Shown piece after piece: positions 1-7,981 of a stretch of DNA of 64,000 nucleotides (its first letter is position 1; every line of letters begins with the position of its first letter). Both the position numbers and the translations under genes were made by a program. This stretch comes from Bacillota bacterium (GTDB taxonomy: Bacteria; Bacillota; Clostridia; Oscillospirales; Ruminococcaceae): the NCBI GenBank assembly GCA_023457355.1, contig JAEWLW010000050.1, forward strand, positions 62,001 through 126,000, read 5' to 3'. The notes under the pieces are model-generated. The model saw only the letters and a program-made list of their open reading frames with translations, made no database searches and was not told the origin of the DNA.

Positions 1-1
1 T

Positions 2-589
2 GACTGCAACATTCTGGTTGCCGGCAAGGATGCTCCTTATAACAACTATAAGGAACTCATGGAATATGTTGATGCCAACCCCGGCTCCGTAAAGGCTGGC
101 GTTATGACCATCACCGGCCTGGACGGCGCCTGCGTAAAGGCTGCCTTCGGCGATAAGATTGAAGCTGTTGCCTACACCGAGGGTGCCCAGCTGAATGCCG
201 ACGTCATCGGTGGTCATGTGGGCCTTGCAACTGTTGGCCCGGCTGAAGTTGCGGCGATGGTCCAGTCCGGCGACATGAAGGTTATCATGTCCTTCACTGA
301 GAACAAGCTGACCATGCCCGGCTATGAGAATGTTGAAGCTGCCGGGGAAATCGGCGTTGATGTTTTCTTTGGCCCCGCCCGCGGCATCTTCTACACGACC
401 GGCACCCCCGAAGGCGCTATCAAGGCCTTCGAAGCTGCTGCTGAGAAGGCTGTTGCAAGCGATACCTTCCAGAACTGGGCGAAGTCCGAAGGTCTGGATC
501 AGCGTCCCGGCTGGAAGAACACCGTCGACTACACGGCAGCCTGGGAAGCCGATTATCAGCAGTTTGTCGAAATGTTCGGCACGAAGTAA
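2..589 (+). CDS. tctC: Tripartite tricarboxylate transporter substrate-binding protein, 3' part
   Basis: The reading frame is open from base 2 and the N-terminus lies outside the window, so 195 residues of a normally ~320-residue protein are present. The visible part resembles lobe 2 and the C-terminus of TctC/Bug-family extracytoplasmic receptors, which bind carboxylates outside the membrane and deliver them to a TctAB permease. The family call rests on overall resemblance and above all on tctB and tctA following in the same direction. The ligand cannot be read from sequence; citrate is only the family's name-giver. A strong hairpin follows the stop codon and may raise the level of this protein over the membrane subunits. 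Confidence 0.9.
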   Translation, partial: DCNILVAGKDAPYNNYKELMEYVDANPGSVKAGVMTITGLDGACVKAAFGDKIEAVAYTEGAQLNADVIGGHVGLATVGPAEVAAMVQSGDMKVIMSFTENKLTMPGYENVEAAGEIGVDVFFGPARGIFYTTGTPEGAIKAFEAAAEKAVASDTFQNWAKSEGLDQRPGWKNTVDYTAAWEADYQQFVEMFGTK

Positions 590-612
590 TCAAGCGTTAG
601 TTGTTTTGGTGA

Positions 613-634
613 CCGGCGCCGTAAAAAGCGCCGG
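613..634 (+). promoter_or_regulatory. Intercistronic hairpin between tctC and tctB
   Basis: CCGGCGC (613-619) pairs with GCGCCGG (628-634) around an A-rich 8-nt loop. No run of T follows, so it is not a standard terminator. Its place directly after the binding-protein gene suggests a processing or stabilising hairpin that lets the receptor outnumber the permease. That role is an inference. Confidence 0.6.
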
Positions 635-666
635 CACACTCAATGAATCCGGAGGGAGGCAATAGT

Positions 667-1167
667 TTGGATCTTTTATTCTCTATTTTTCTTACTATTT
701 TTGCGGTGTATTGCTTTTTCCTTGTAGGTGCTCAGTCGCCTGCTCCAACACCCACCGAATTGGGTGCGGCGTTTTGGCCCAGAATTATTCTGGTCGCCAT
801 GATTGCACTGCTGATTGCGAATATCGTTAAAAGTCTTAAAGAAGATAAAGTGACTGCTAAATCGTTATTCGGCGAGTTCAAAATTGCTGAATTCTTTAAA
901 AGCAAGCTTTTCATCGGCATGGTGCTCGTATTTGTTTTGGCGCTGCTCATGCCTTACATTGGATTTATTCCGGTATGCTTTTTGTTCCTGGTTGCGTACG
1001 GTGCGCTGCTTGGCGAAAGAAGATGGCTTAGACTGGTCCTTATTTCACTGGTTGTGACGGTTATTATTTACATTCTGTTCCAGGGCGCATTGAGCATTAT
1101 GCTCGCACGCGGCACCGGTGTGTTCCGTGAATTTGCGCTCATGTGCGAAGGCTTCCTGCCATTCTAA
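667..1167 (+). CDS. tctB: Tripartite tricarboxylate transporter small membrane subunit TctB
   Basis: Small integral membrane protein of 166 residues with about four hydrophobic segments, in the size range of TctB (DctQ-like role). Start choice: an ATG exists at 643, but GGAGGGAGG (651-659) then lies inside the frame. It is placed ideally, 7 nt before TTG at 667, which begins MDLLFSIFLTIFAVYCFF as a membrane helix, so TTG is preferred. It sits between tctC and tctA, 18 nt before tctA. TctB is needed for transport although its exact mechanism is poorly known. Confidence 0.85.
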   Translation: MDLLFSIFLTIFAVYCFFLVGAQSPAPTPTELGAAFWPRIILVAMIALLIANIVKSLKEDKVTAKSLFGEFKIAEFFKSKLFIGMVLVFVLALLMPYIGFIPVCFLFLVAYGALLGERRWLRLVLISLVVTVIIYILFQGALSIMLARGTGVFREFALMCEGFLPF

Positions 1168-1185
1168 GAAAGGAGTGAAAGTAAA

Positions 1186-2694
1186 ATGTTTGAATTGTTA
1201 ATCAATGGTCTTAAGATCGTGCTGACACCGTCTACCTTCCTCCTTTTGTTTGCGGGTACTTTTATCGGTGTTATTTTTGGCGCTATGCCGGGCGTTTCGG
1301 CGTCCATGGCAGTTGCGTTGGCACTCCCCTTCGCGTACGCGATGAAGCCGGTTATCGCCATTGCATTTCTGGTTTCTGTCTATTGTGCGTCCATCACCGG
1401 CGGCGGCATCACTGCCATTCTGTTTAAAATTCCCGGAACCCCTTCCTCCGCGCCGACCACCTTTGACGGTTATCCGATGGCGCAGCGCGGTGAAGCGGGC
1501 AAGGCGCTTGGTTATTCACTGGTCGCCTCCGCTATTGGCGGCATGGTCGCCGCGTTTGCAATGGCGCTCATTTCCCCGCAGCTTGCTGCCGTGGCGTTGA
1601 AATTCGGCCCGTCGGAGCTGTTTGCGGTTTCTTTTCTGGGCTTATCGGTTCTTTCCTGCCTGGATAGCGGCAACCTGATCAAGACGCTGATTTCCGGCCT
1701 TCTGGGCCTTGCGCTCGCCACCGTCGGCATGGACCCCATGCTGGGAATCGCCAGATTTACCTGGGGCAATTCCACACTGCTTTCCGGCATTGAGATGATC
1801 CCGGTCATGATCGGCCTTTTTGCCGTCACCGAAGTCCTTAAGCAGACCAACAAGCCGAGCAAAATTGATACCAAGGCGGAAGTAGCGCCCGGTGCTTCTA
1901 AAGCAAAAACTGTTCTGCCCTCCATCAAAGATCTCTGGGATACGAAGGGCACGATGGCGCGTTCCTCTGTTCTTGGCACCATCGTCGGCATTCTGCCCGG
2001 CGCCGGTGCAACCATTGCATCCTTCCTTTCTTATGCGATTGAAAAGAAGGTCTCTAAAAAAGCAAATCTTTTGGGCACCGGTATTCCGGACGGCATTGTG
2101 GCTTCCGAAGCCGCCAATAATGCGGCAACCGGCGGCTCCATGGTTCCGCTGCTCTCACTGGGTATCCCCGGCGGTAACGCCGCCGCCATCATGATGACCG
2201 CGCTGGTTATCAAGGGTGTTCAGGTCGGCCCGCTGCTTGTCAAAACGCAGCCCGATTTCCTCTCATCCGTATTTGGTTCAATGCTCGTCACCAATATCGT
2301 CATGGTTATTGTGGCAATGATGATTGCCAAGGTCTTTGCCAAGATTTTGTCCGTACCGTACAGCATTCTGGGACCGGTCATCGTCATGCTGGCTGCTATC
2401 GGCGCCTATGCGCTCAACAATAACACCGGCGACGTTATGCTGATGGCGGGTGCAGGTATTATCGGTTATATGTTCGTCAAGCTGGGCTATAATTCCGCCG
2501 CGCTGGTTCTGGGCCTGGTTCTCGGCCAGATGTGCGAATCGAACTTCCGCCGCGCTTATACCCTGACAAACGGCAACATGATGGCTGTCTTTACCAAGCC
2601 CATCACCGCAATCATTATGATTTCCTGCGTGATCATGCTGGTTTATCCCATGATTCAGCCGCTTATCAAAAAAGGTAAAAAAGCACAGGCATAA
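1186..2694 (+). CDS. tctA: Tripartite tricarboxylate transporter large permease TctA
   Basis: A 502-residue, highly hydrophobic permease of normal TctA length, with about 11-12 membrane segments. Family hallmarks include the N-terminal stretch GAMPGVSASMAVALALPFAY, the GIPGTPSSAPTTFDGYPM-like loop near residues 83-100 and a second GILPGAGATIASFLSY motif near residue 268. AAGGAG lies upstream of ATG 1186. It works with TctC and TctB as a cation-coupled secondary transporter taking up a carboxylate. It is the last gene of the operon and is followed by a bidirectional terminator. Confidence 0.95.
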   Translation: MFELLINGLKIVLTPSTFLLLFAGTFIGVIFGAMPGVSASMAVALALPFAYAMKPVIAIAFLVSVYCASITGGGITAILFKIPGTPSSAPTTFDGYPMAQRGEAGKALGYSLVASAIGGMVAAFAMALISPQLAAVALKFGPSELFAVSFLGLSVLSCLDSGNLIKTLISGLLGLALATVGMDPMLGIARFTWGNSTLLSGIEMIPVMIGLFAVTEVLKQTNKPSKIDTKAEVAPGASKAKTVLPSIKDLWDTKGTMARSSVLGTIVGILPGAGATIASFLSYAIEKKVSKKANLLGTGIPDGIVASEAANNAATGGSMVPLLSLGIPGGNAAAIMMTALVIKGVQVGPLLVKTQPDFLSSVFGSMLVTNIVMVIVAMMIAKVFAKILSVPYSILGPVIVMLAAIGAYALNNNTGDVMLMAGAGIIGYMFVKLGYNSAALVLGLVLGQMCESNFRRAYTLTNGNMMAVFTKPITAIIMISCVIMLVYPMIQPLIKKGKKAQA

Positions 2695-2712
2695 TCTGAT
2701 TAAGCACAAATT

Positions 2713-2751
2713 AAAAGAAGCCGACCGGTTTTACTATCGGCGGCTTCTTTT
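2713..2751. terminator. Bidirectional terminator between tctA and the LysR gene
   Basis: AAAAGAAGCCG (2713-2723) pairs with CGGCTTCTTTT (2741-2751), giving an A-tract, stem and T-tract that read as a terminator on both strands. It separates the convergent tctA and lysR-type genes. Confidence 0.88.
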
Positions 2752-2754
2752 ACA

Positions 2755-3687
2755 TCACTTGAAGTCATAAATATGCGGCAAAATATCGGTACAAATTTCG
2801 ATAAATGCTTTGGCAGCGGGAACCAGCGGCAACGTTTTTTCATAAATAACGGCCACACGCCATTCGGGCTGGTACATTTCTTCAATATTAAAATATTCGG
2901 GCTTGTCCGCATCGCTAAACAGCGTAATATAAGATGATGGAATCAACGAAACGCCAACCCTGCGCCCGACCATTTTGGCGATGGTTTGAATATTGCGCGT
3001 CTGAAACTTGATTTTAGGCGAAAATCCTGCCAGCTTACAGATGCGGTCGGTTTCTTTTCGCGCATGCTGCGTGGGATGGTTTACGATAAAATCCCGGTCC
3101 TTGATCAGGTTAATGTCCAGATAAGGAAGTTTGACGCCTTCCTTGTGGTAAGCCATGGTTGAAAGTGCGTCTTCAGGCGGAAGCGCAATAAAAAAACGTT
3201 CCTGGCCTATTTGAATGGCCTGAATCGAATTAGATTGCACCGGCAGATGAATAACGCCAATATCAATGATGCCCTTCGAGATTTCATTTTCAATTTCGGT
3301 TGAAGTGCCCTCGATAATGGTCAGTTCAATGTTCGGGAAACGCTTCTCAAACTCCGAAACAATGCAGGGCAAAACACAGGCACCCAGGAAAAAATTGCTG
3401 CCAATAATAAGCTTGCCGCGGTTTTCAGTGTTTACCGCAGCAAGAGATATTTCCAGATGATGATACATGTCTATCATCTTCTTGGCGTTTTCCATATAGA
3501 TTTCGCCGGCTACAGTGGGTTTAATGCCGTTCCTGGTGCGCTTAAAAAGTTGTGAGCCCACTTCGCTTTCGATATTTTGAATAACCCTTGTCAGCGTGGG
3601 TTGCGTCATATATAATCTCTCTGCGGCCTTTGAAATGGATTGGTTTTCGTAGACCGAAACAAACACCTTTAATTCTCTTAATGTCAT
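2755..3687 (-). CDS. LysR family transcriptional regulator
   Basis: 310 residues, standard for LysR. The N-terminal helix-turn-helix spans about residues 1-60 (SISKAAERLYMTQPTLTRVIQNIE, a typical recognition segment). The rest is a periplasmic-binding-like effector domain of about residues 90-300. It is convergent with tctA and divergent from the AbrB-family membrane gene at 3780, so it probably controls one or both carboxylate transport loci in response to a small carboxylate. The effector is not known. A TTATG-N7-CATAA dyad lies in the divergent promoter region. Confidence 0.9.
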   Translation of the reverse strand: MTLRELKVFVSVYENQSISKAAERLYMTQPTLTRVIQNIESEVGSQLFKRTRNGIKPTVAGEIYMENAKKMIDMYHHLEISLAAVNTENRGKLIIGSNFFLGACVLPCIVSEFEKRFPNIELTIIEGTSTEIENEISKGIIDIGVIHLPVQSNSIQAIQIGQERFFIALPPEDALSTMAYHKEGVKLPYLDINLIKDRDFIVNHPTQHARKETDRICKLAGFSPKIKFQTRNIQTIAKMVGRRVGVSLIPSSYITLFSDADKPEYFNIEEMYQPEWRVAVIYEKTLPLVPAAKAFIEICTDILPHIYDFK

Positions 3688-3724
3688 AATAGCTCCTCAA
3701 TATTATCGATACATAGCTGGCATA

Positions 3725-3741
3725 TTATGAATACACCATAA
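3725..3741. promoter_or_regulatory. Candidate LysR operator (T-N11-A dyad)
   Basis: TTATG (3725-3729) and CATAA (3737-3741) form a 17-bp dyad of the T-N11-A type bound by LysR regulators. It lies in the 92-nt gap between the divergent lysR-type gene and the membrane gene. A TATA-rich stretch just downstream (3743-3749) could be the -10 region for the + strand gene. Inference from position and symmetry only. Confidence 0.4.
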
Positions 3742-3779
3742 CTATATAAAAATTCCTGAAAATTGTCAAATGCGAAAGG

Positions 3780-4817
3780 ATGAGAGCGCTGAACTTTTTA
3801 TTGACTTTGTTTGTCGCCTCCTTTGCGGGATGGCTGTTTTATAAATTGCATGTCCCCGGCGGTGTCTTGGTGGGAGCGGTTGTCGGAATCGTCATATTCA
3901 ATCTTTCCTTTGGCGTAGCCTTTATGCCGTCTGAAGCAAAGGTTGCAGCGCAGATTGTATCGGGCGCATTCATCGGTGTGGGCGTCAGCCGGGAGGATAT
4001 CAGTCAATTCCGGCGGCTGTTCAAACCGCTGTCGATATTGATTGGCAGCATGCTAATACTTAATTTGGCGCTGGGGGGAATCATCTGCCTGACATCCGAC
4101 ATGAATCTGTTGACCTCCATGTTCTGTGCGGTTCCCGGCGGTATGTCAAATATACCGATTATAGCCGCTGAAATGGGGGCGGACAGCACCAAGGTGGCGG
4201 TCATGCAATTTATCCGCATGTGTGCGGGCATCGGAGTTTTCCCATCCGTCATTAAACATTTTGCAAAGAAGAATTCGGATGAAGCCGCCCAACCTGCGAC
4301 GAACGAGCGAAAAATATCCTATTCCCATTATGGCTTTTTGGCGGCGGCGGCAGCAGCAGCGGCCGGCGGTTTATTGGGCGAAATTTCAAAAATTCCGGCT
4401 GGGGCGCTGCTATTTTCGCTGATTGCAACCATTGTGGCCAAACAGGTCTATCCCGCCTGTATGCTGCCCGGCTGGATAAAACGTCTGGCACAGATGCTGG
4501 CCGGCGCCTACATCGGCACGGGTATTAGCCCAACGGATCTTCCCCAGATGAAGGGGTTGATTCTTCCCGCCACAATTATGCTGGTTGCGTATATGTTCGC
4601 CTGCATTATTATTGCCAGGCTTCTGAGCCGTCACACCGCGCTGACCACCGCCGAGGGGATGCTGGCTGCAACGCCGGCGGGTGCGTCGGATATGGCCCTT
4701 ATCTCCGCAGATATCGGCATTTCGTCCCCGGATGTTATCATTTTGCAGATAGGGCGCATGCTTTCGGCCGTGCTGATATTCCCGAATGTGATACGGCTTT
4801 TAATCAGCCTATTCTAG
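3780..4817 (+). CDS. AbrB-family membrane protein (PF05145-type, putative carboxylate permease)
   Basis: 345 residues, almost entirely hydrophobic. It has the internal duplication seen in the membrane AbrB family (formerly 'ammonia monooxygenase'): each half carries a GG.L.GA..G / GAFIGVGVSREDI motif (residues ~58-72, and GAYIGTGISPTDL near ~240) followed by an A.PGG(M/A)S..P segment. The family is unrelated to the DNA-binding AbrB/SpoVT fold and is often found beside tct genes. Function is unproven; export or uptake of a small organic acid is a reasonable guess. The start is uncertain: GAAAGG lies immediately before ATG 3780, too close for normal initiation, so CTG 3789 or TTG 3801 may be used. 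Confidence 0.8.
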   Translation: MRALNFLLTLFVASFAGWLFYKLHVPGGVLVGAVVGIVIFNLSFGVAFMPSEAKVAAQIVSGAFIGVGVSREDISQFRRLFKPLSILIGSMLILNLALGGIICLTSDMNLLTSMFCAVPGGMSNIPIIAAEMGADSTKVAVMQFIRMCAGIGVFPSVIKHFAKKNSDEAAQPATNERKISYSHYGFLAAAAAAAAGGLLGEISKIPAGALLFSLIATIVAKQVYPACMLPGWIKRLAQMLAGAYIGTGISPTDLPQMKGLILPATIMLVAYMFACIIIARLLSRHTALTTAEGMLAATPAGASDMALISADIGISSPDVIILQIGRMLSAVLIFPNVIRLLISLF

Positions 4818-4850
4818 AAAGTTTTAAGGGGGATTTTCACTTTAAGTCCT

Positions 4851-5160
4851 TCAGGCTGTCAATAAAGTGACAGGGGCTTGGCAATTTGCATAAAACAAAT
4901 ACCGCTTATCGCGACATGGGAGAACCCCCGGCGAGGGTTCTCCCCGCAAAAACAGTCCAGTGGACTGTTTTTGTGCCCGCTCCTGCGCTTCTTGCAGAAT
5001 TGGGCACTTTGGGGCGCTGCCCGGGCCGCGCGCATATCGTGCGCTCGCGGCACCTTGGCTCCGCTTATCACAGCAGGCGGCATAAATGCCCGCTGCTCCA
5101 CCAAGACCCTGCGCGCTTTTGAAAAAGCGCAACCAAAACTTTTAGTTTGTGCAACTTTTT
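4851..5160. repeat. Non-coding stretch of consecutive perfect dyads
   Basis: No convincing gene lies between 4818 and 5280. Within about 220 nt there are three perfect inverted repeats. GGGAGAACCC (4918-4927) pairs with GGGTTCTCCC (4935-4944). A 13-bp palindrome with a single central base has arms CAAAAACAGTCCA (4947-4959) and TGGACTGTTTTTG (4961-4973). GCGCTTTT (5113-5120) pairs with AAAAGCGC (5123-5130). Short open frames here mirror each other on both strands, as expected for dyads. It looks like a mosaic intergenic repeat of the kind that recurs in Clostridia genomes. It could also terminate transcription from 4817. Confidence 0.6.
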
Positions 5161-5280
5161 GTTTGAAATGGATTTTTGACCAGCTGGAGGATTCCGCTTT
5201 AGTGGAAGTCCTTTTCGTTTACCGTGCGGTCAATTTTATAGTTGATTAACTGCGTAATGGCCTGGCAGTGAGATTGTTTT

Positions 5281-5646
5281 TTGCGCTGCAAGGCGGATGA
5301 CACAGGCAGAAGGTGCGTCTTATGGAGGGTGCACATCGCTGCCCGGTTATGTGGACGTTTTGTGATGGTTTTGGTGTTCACCAGCGTTATTTCAGCACAT
5401 CTTCGCAGCATTTTACTGCTGCACCTCATGATATTCGCCGTCATGACGGCTGTCGGCTTTTTGCTGAGCCATGTCATTCTCGTTTATCTGCGCAAGACGC
5501 TCATGGGTCTCCAACCTGAGGAACTGCTGAGCCGTTATTTGCAGCAGGATGAGGTTTTGGGCGCGATGGCGGAGGATCTGGTGGCGTCGGACACCGCCGG
5601 AAATATTCTGTTTGCCAACGCCGCGGCGCGCAAAATTATCGGGGGC
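5281..5646 (+). pseudogene. Fragment of a CitA/DcuS-like sensor histidine kinase
   Basis: About 120 residues resemble the middle of dicarboxylate/citrate sensor kinases. There is the end of an extracellular sensor domain, a membrane helix (RSILLLHLMIFAVMTAVGFL), the linker ILVYLRKTLMGLQPEELLSRYLQQ, typical of this family's G-L-(E/Q)-P-E-E junction, and the start of a PAS domain (AEDLVASDTAGNILFANAAA). The first membrane helix, most of the sensor, the rest of PAS and the whole kinase core are missing. The frame runs straight into foreign sequence at ~5646. A remnant, not a working gene. Confidence 0.65.
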
Positions 5647-5650
5647 GACC

Positions 5651-5848
5651 GTAAAATGCCTGCTTTGCGTAAGCGAAAGCATGGACGAGGCGTTGGTCTA
5701 TAGGATTACCATGTATCTTCACCAGCATTTTGAGGAGCTGGTCCAGCAAAAACAGCCCCAACCGGACTTTATCAGCAAAGCCTTATATATACCGCTTCAT
5801 CCCGGCGCAGAACGTTATTATCAGGAAATTGGCCTGTTGCGCCATTAA
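5651..5848 (+). pseudogene. C-terminal remnant of a TAXI-family TRAP transporter binding protein
   Basis: A different frame from the kinase fragment encodes about 65 residues ending in IPLHPGAERYYQEIGLLRH. P-L-H-P-G-A-x-x-Y-Y-x-E-x-G-L is the hallmark C-terminus of TAXI-type TRAP solute receptors, and the preceding SMDEALVYRITMYLHQHFEEL matches their penultimate helices. The N-terminal ~250 residues and the TRAP permease genes are absent. Abutting the kinase fragment, it suggests that one large deletion collapsed a sensor kinase-TRAP transporter locus. Confidence 0.7.
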
Positions 5849-5945
5849 GTTTTTCTGGCGTTTGCATAGGCGTGTTTTCTCCGTTTGGACTGTTGTTTAA
5901 TATTTTTCCCCTTTGCAATACCCGAACTTAAACATTTTTAAAAAG

Positions 5946-5974
5946 GATTTACGTCCTAAAAACTTTGGTATAAT
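5946..5974 (+). promoter_or_regulatory. Candidate spoVT promoter, extended -10
   Basis: TGG-TATAAT (5966-5974) is an extended -10; the -35 (GATTTA, 5946-5951, 17-nt spacer) is weak. The leader to ATG 6051 carries a 9-bp inverted repeat CGTTTACAG (5982-5990) / CTGTAAACG (6026-6034), a possible autoregulatory site. In Bacillus spoVT is transcribed by sigma-G; the hexamers here look more like sigma-A. Confidence 0.45.
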
Positions 5975-6050
5975 CACGCGCCGTTTACAGATACTATCAA
6001 CACAACCTATTTTGTGACAAACAAACTGTAAACGATAAGGAGCGTGCCCG

Positions 6051-6593
6051 ATGAAAGCCACCGGAATTGTAAGAAGAATAGACGACCTCGGGCGTGTCGT
6101 CATCCCTAAAGAAATCCGCAGGACAATGCGCATTCGCGAGGGCGATCCGCTGGAAATTTACACCGATAACGACGGTGAGGTTATTTTTAAAAAGTATTCA
6201 CCCATCGGCGAGTTGGGTGCTTTTGCCTCTCAATATGCTGAAGTGCTTCAAAAAGCCGACGGCTACCCCGTTGTAGTCTGCGACCGTGATCACGTGATTG
6301 CCGTGGCCGGCCTCCCGAAAAAGGAGCTTTTGGAACGCCGCGTTTCACCCGCGCTTGAAGAGCTGATGGAAACACGCCGTACCCATGCGCTCTCCGGCAG
6401 TGATACGAAAAGCTTTCAGCCGGTTGAAGGCATTGACCGCTACGCACTTGTAGCAGCGCCCATCGTCACCTCAGGCGATGTATGCGGGGCCATTATGTTT
6501 ATGCTCGGCGATGAAGGCGGAACCGCCACCGATGCCGAAATTAAACTGATCACCGTCGCTGCCGGTTTTCTTGGCAAACAGATGGAGGAATAG
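6051..6593 (+). CDS. spoVT: Stage V sporulation protein T, transcriptional regulator
   Basis: 180 residues, the family's usual length. Residues 1-50 are an AbrB-type swapped-hairpin DNA-binding domain (MKATGIVRRIDDLGRVVIPK, then EIRRTMRIREGDPLEIY). Residues ~56-178 are the C-terminal GAF-like domain that distinguishes SpoVT from AbrB. It adjusts forespore gene expression late in sporulation and germination properties. AAGGAG lies 8-9 nt before ATG. The gene stands alone, bounded by a strong terminator. Its presence is good evidence for a spore former. Confidence 0.96.
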   Translation: MKATGIVRRIDDLGRVVIPKEIRRTMRIREGDPLEIYTDNDGEVIFKKYSPIGELGAFASQYAEVLQKADGYPVVVCDRDHVIAVAGLPKKELLERRVSPALEELMETRRTHALSGSDTKSFQPVEGIDRYALVAAPIVTSGDVCGAIMFMLGDEGGTATDAEIKLITVAAGFLGKQMEE

Positions 6594-6602
6594 TAAATTA
6601 AA

Positions 6603-6645
6603 AAACAGCGCCGGTTCGAGCAATAAGCTCCGACCGGCGCTGTTT
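6603..6645. terminator. Terminator after spoVT
   Basis: AAACAGCGCCGGT (6603-6615) pairs perfectly with ACCGGCGCTGTTT (6633-6645), 13 bp with A and T flanks, directly after the spoVT stop codon. Confidence 0.9.
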
Positions 6646-6661
6646 ATAGCGGTTAACTTAA

Positions 6662-6722
6662 AAAGCGGCCTGACATTTGCGAGACTATTTTTCGCGCTGC
6701 AAAGCGCATGGCCAAGTCAGGC
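6662..6722 (-). terminator. Likely terminator of the cobalamin operon
   Basis: On the minus strand GCCTGAC (6722-6716) pairs with GTCAGGC (6674-6668), followed by CGCTTTTT. An inner GCGC-TTTGCA-GCGC hairpin lies within the loop. It comes about 85 nt after the cbiC stop and is the first terminator-like structure beyond the operon. Confidence 0.55.
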
Positions 6723-6806
6723 TGGCGCCCGGCAGGGAGAATAACGCGGCAGCGTGGAAAACAGGGGCAGGAACGGAATGGTTTTTAAGTGAATCGGCTA
6801 TAGTAG

Positions 6807-7457
6807 CTATTCTATCGAACCTTCCAAGCGCCTGACGGCCTCATACAGTAGCGCATTGCAGATAGCCGCCGCCACCGTACTGCCCCCCCGGCGGCCACGC
6901 GCAACAATGCAAGGGGTTTTGCCCGCCTGAATAATTTGCTTGCTCTCAACGACGTTGACAAACCCCACCGGCACGGCAATAACCAAATCGGGCGCAACCG
7001 CACCCGCTTCAATCAATTCATGCAGACGCAGCAGCGCAGTTGGCGCGTTGCCCACCGCCACAATAAGCGGGCGGGGTAGCGTCTCCATTTTCTCCATGCT
7101 GACCGCCGCGCGGGTAATCCCCTGTGCCCTCGCCTGCCGTGCTACCCCATCGTCCGCCATAAAACAGTGTACATCGCCGCCCAGCTTTGCCAGGGCGGTT
7201 TTGTTTACCCCCGCCTTTGCCATATTGGTATCGGTCAGAATATGCCCCCCGCCCAACAGGGCTTCTATGCCAAATTCAGCGGCATGCTCTGAGAAATAGA
7301 GCGTTTCGGCATAGTCAAAATCGGCGGTGGTGTGTATTACCCTTTTGAGTACCATAAGCTCGGTTGGTGAAAAAGCGGTCTCGCCCAGCTCCTCGGTGAT
7401 CATTTCAAAGCTGCGCCGCTCTATCTCAGCCGGGGGCATCGCTCTCCAATCGGTCAA
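6807..7457 (-). CDS. cbiC: Precorrin-8X / cobalt-precorrin-8 methylmutase
   Basis: Moves the methyl group from C11 to C12 to give (cobalt-)cobyrinic acid, the last ring-forming step. 216 residues, normal size. The segment EIERRSFEMITEE near the N-terminus and VIHTTADFDY with its catalytic-type histidine are typical; GGHILTDTNMAKAG and PTALLRLHELIEAG follow. Start: TTG 7457 overlaps the cobO stop (TTGA) and has GGGG 7 nt upstream; ATG 7439 behind GGAG is the alternative and would trim six residues. Last gene of the operon. Confidence 0.95.
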   Translation of the reverse strand: MTDWRAMPPAEIERRSFEMITEELGETAFSPTELMVLKRVIHTTADFDYAETLYFSEHAAEFGIEALLGGGHILTDTNMAKAGVNKTALAKLGGDVHCFMADDGVARQARAQGITRAAVSMEKMETLPRPLIVAVGNAPTALLRLHELIEAGAVAPDLVIAVPVGFVNVVESKQIIQAGKTPCIVARGRRGGSTVAAAICNALLYEAVRRLEGSIE

Positions 7458-7981
7458 AACTCCACCCCTTCCCTTGCATGCACGCCATGGTCGTAGGGGT
7501 GCTTGTGTTTTTTCATCTCGGTGACATAGTCGGCTTCCTGTACCAGCCAGTCCACAGCCCCATGCCCGGTCAGCACCAGCTCCAGCCCGTCCGGCTTTTT
7601 CAGCACGGCTTCGCGCAGCAGGGCTTCATCCAACAGCCCGGTTTGCAGCGCGTCGGTAACCTCGTCGAGAATCAACAGATCGCATTTGCCCGACTGCACC
7701 ATTGCCATGGCCTGCGCCAAATTCTCCTCATGGATCCCCTTGGTCTGAGCGCGCTCCGCCTCGGTCATGGCAAAGGTAAAATGGCCCCCGGCCTTACCGC
7801 GCAGCACTGTTATATCGTGAAACCGCGCCAGCGCTTTAAGCTCACCGCAGGGGGTGTTCTTTAAAAACTGAACCAGCGCAACCTGTCTGCCGTATCCCAA
7901 TGCCCGCAGGGCCAGCCCCAGGGCCGCCGTGGTTTTACCTTTGCCGTCCCCGTAATAAAAATGCACCAACCCCATACACAT
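7454..7981 (-). CDS. cobO: Corrinoid adenosyltransferase, CobA/CobO/BtuR type
   Basis: Transfers the 5'-deoxyadenosyl group from ATP to Co(I) corrinoid. 175 residues. P-loop GDGKGKTTAALGLALRALGY at residues ~11-30, plus the family's LILDEVTDAL and ELVLTGH motifs and the C-terminal D-Y-V-T-E-M-K-x-x-K-H-P-Y signature. ATG 7981 follows the cbiP stop directly, with GGAGG 8 nt upstream; a second ATG at 7975 is possible. It belongs to the P-loop class, not the PduO or EutT classes. Confidence 0.95.
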   Translation of the reverse strand: MCMGLVHFYYGDGKGKTTAALGLALRALGYGRQVALVQFLKNTPCGELKALARFHDITVLRGKAGGHFTFAMTEAERAQTKGIHEENLAQAMAMVQSGKCDLLILDEVTDALQTGLLDEALLREAVLKKPDGLELVLTGHGAVDWLVQEADYVTEMKKHKHPYDHGVHAREGVEF

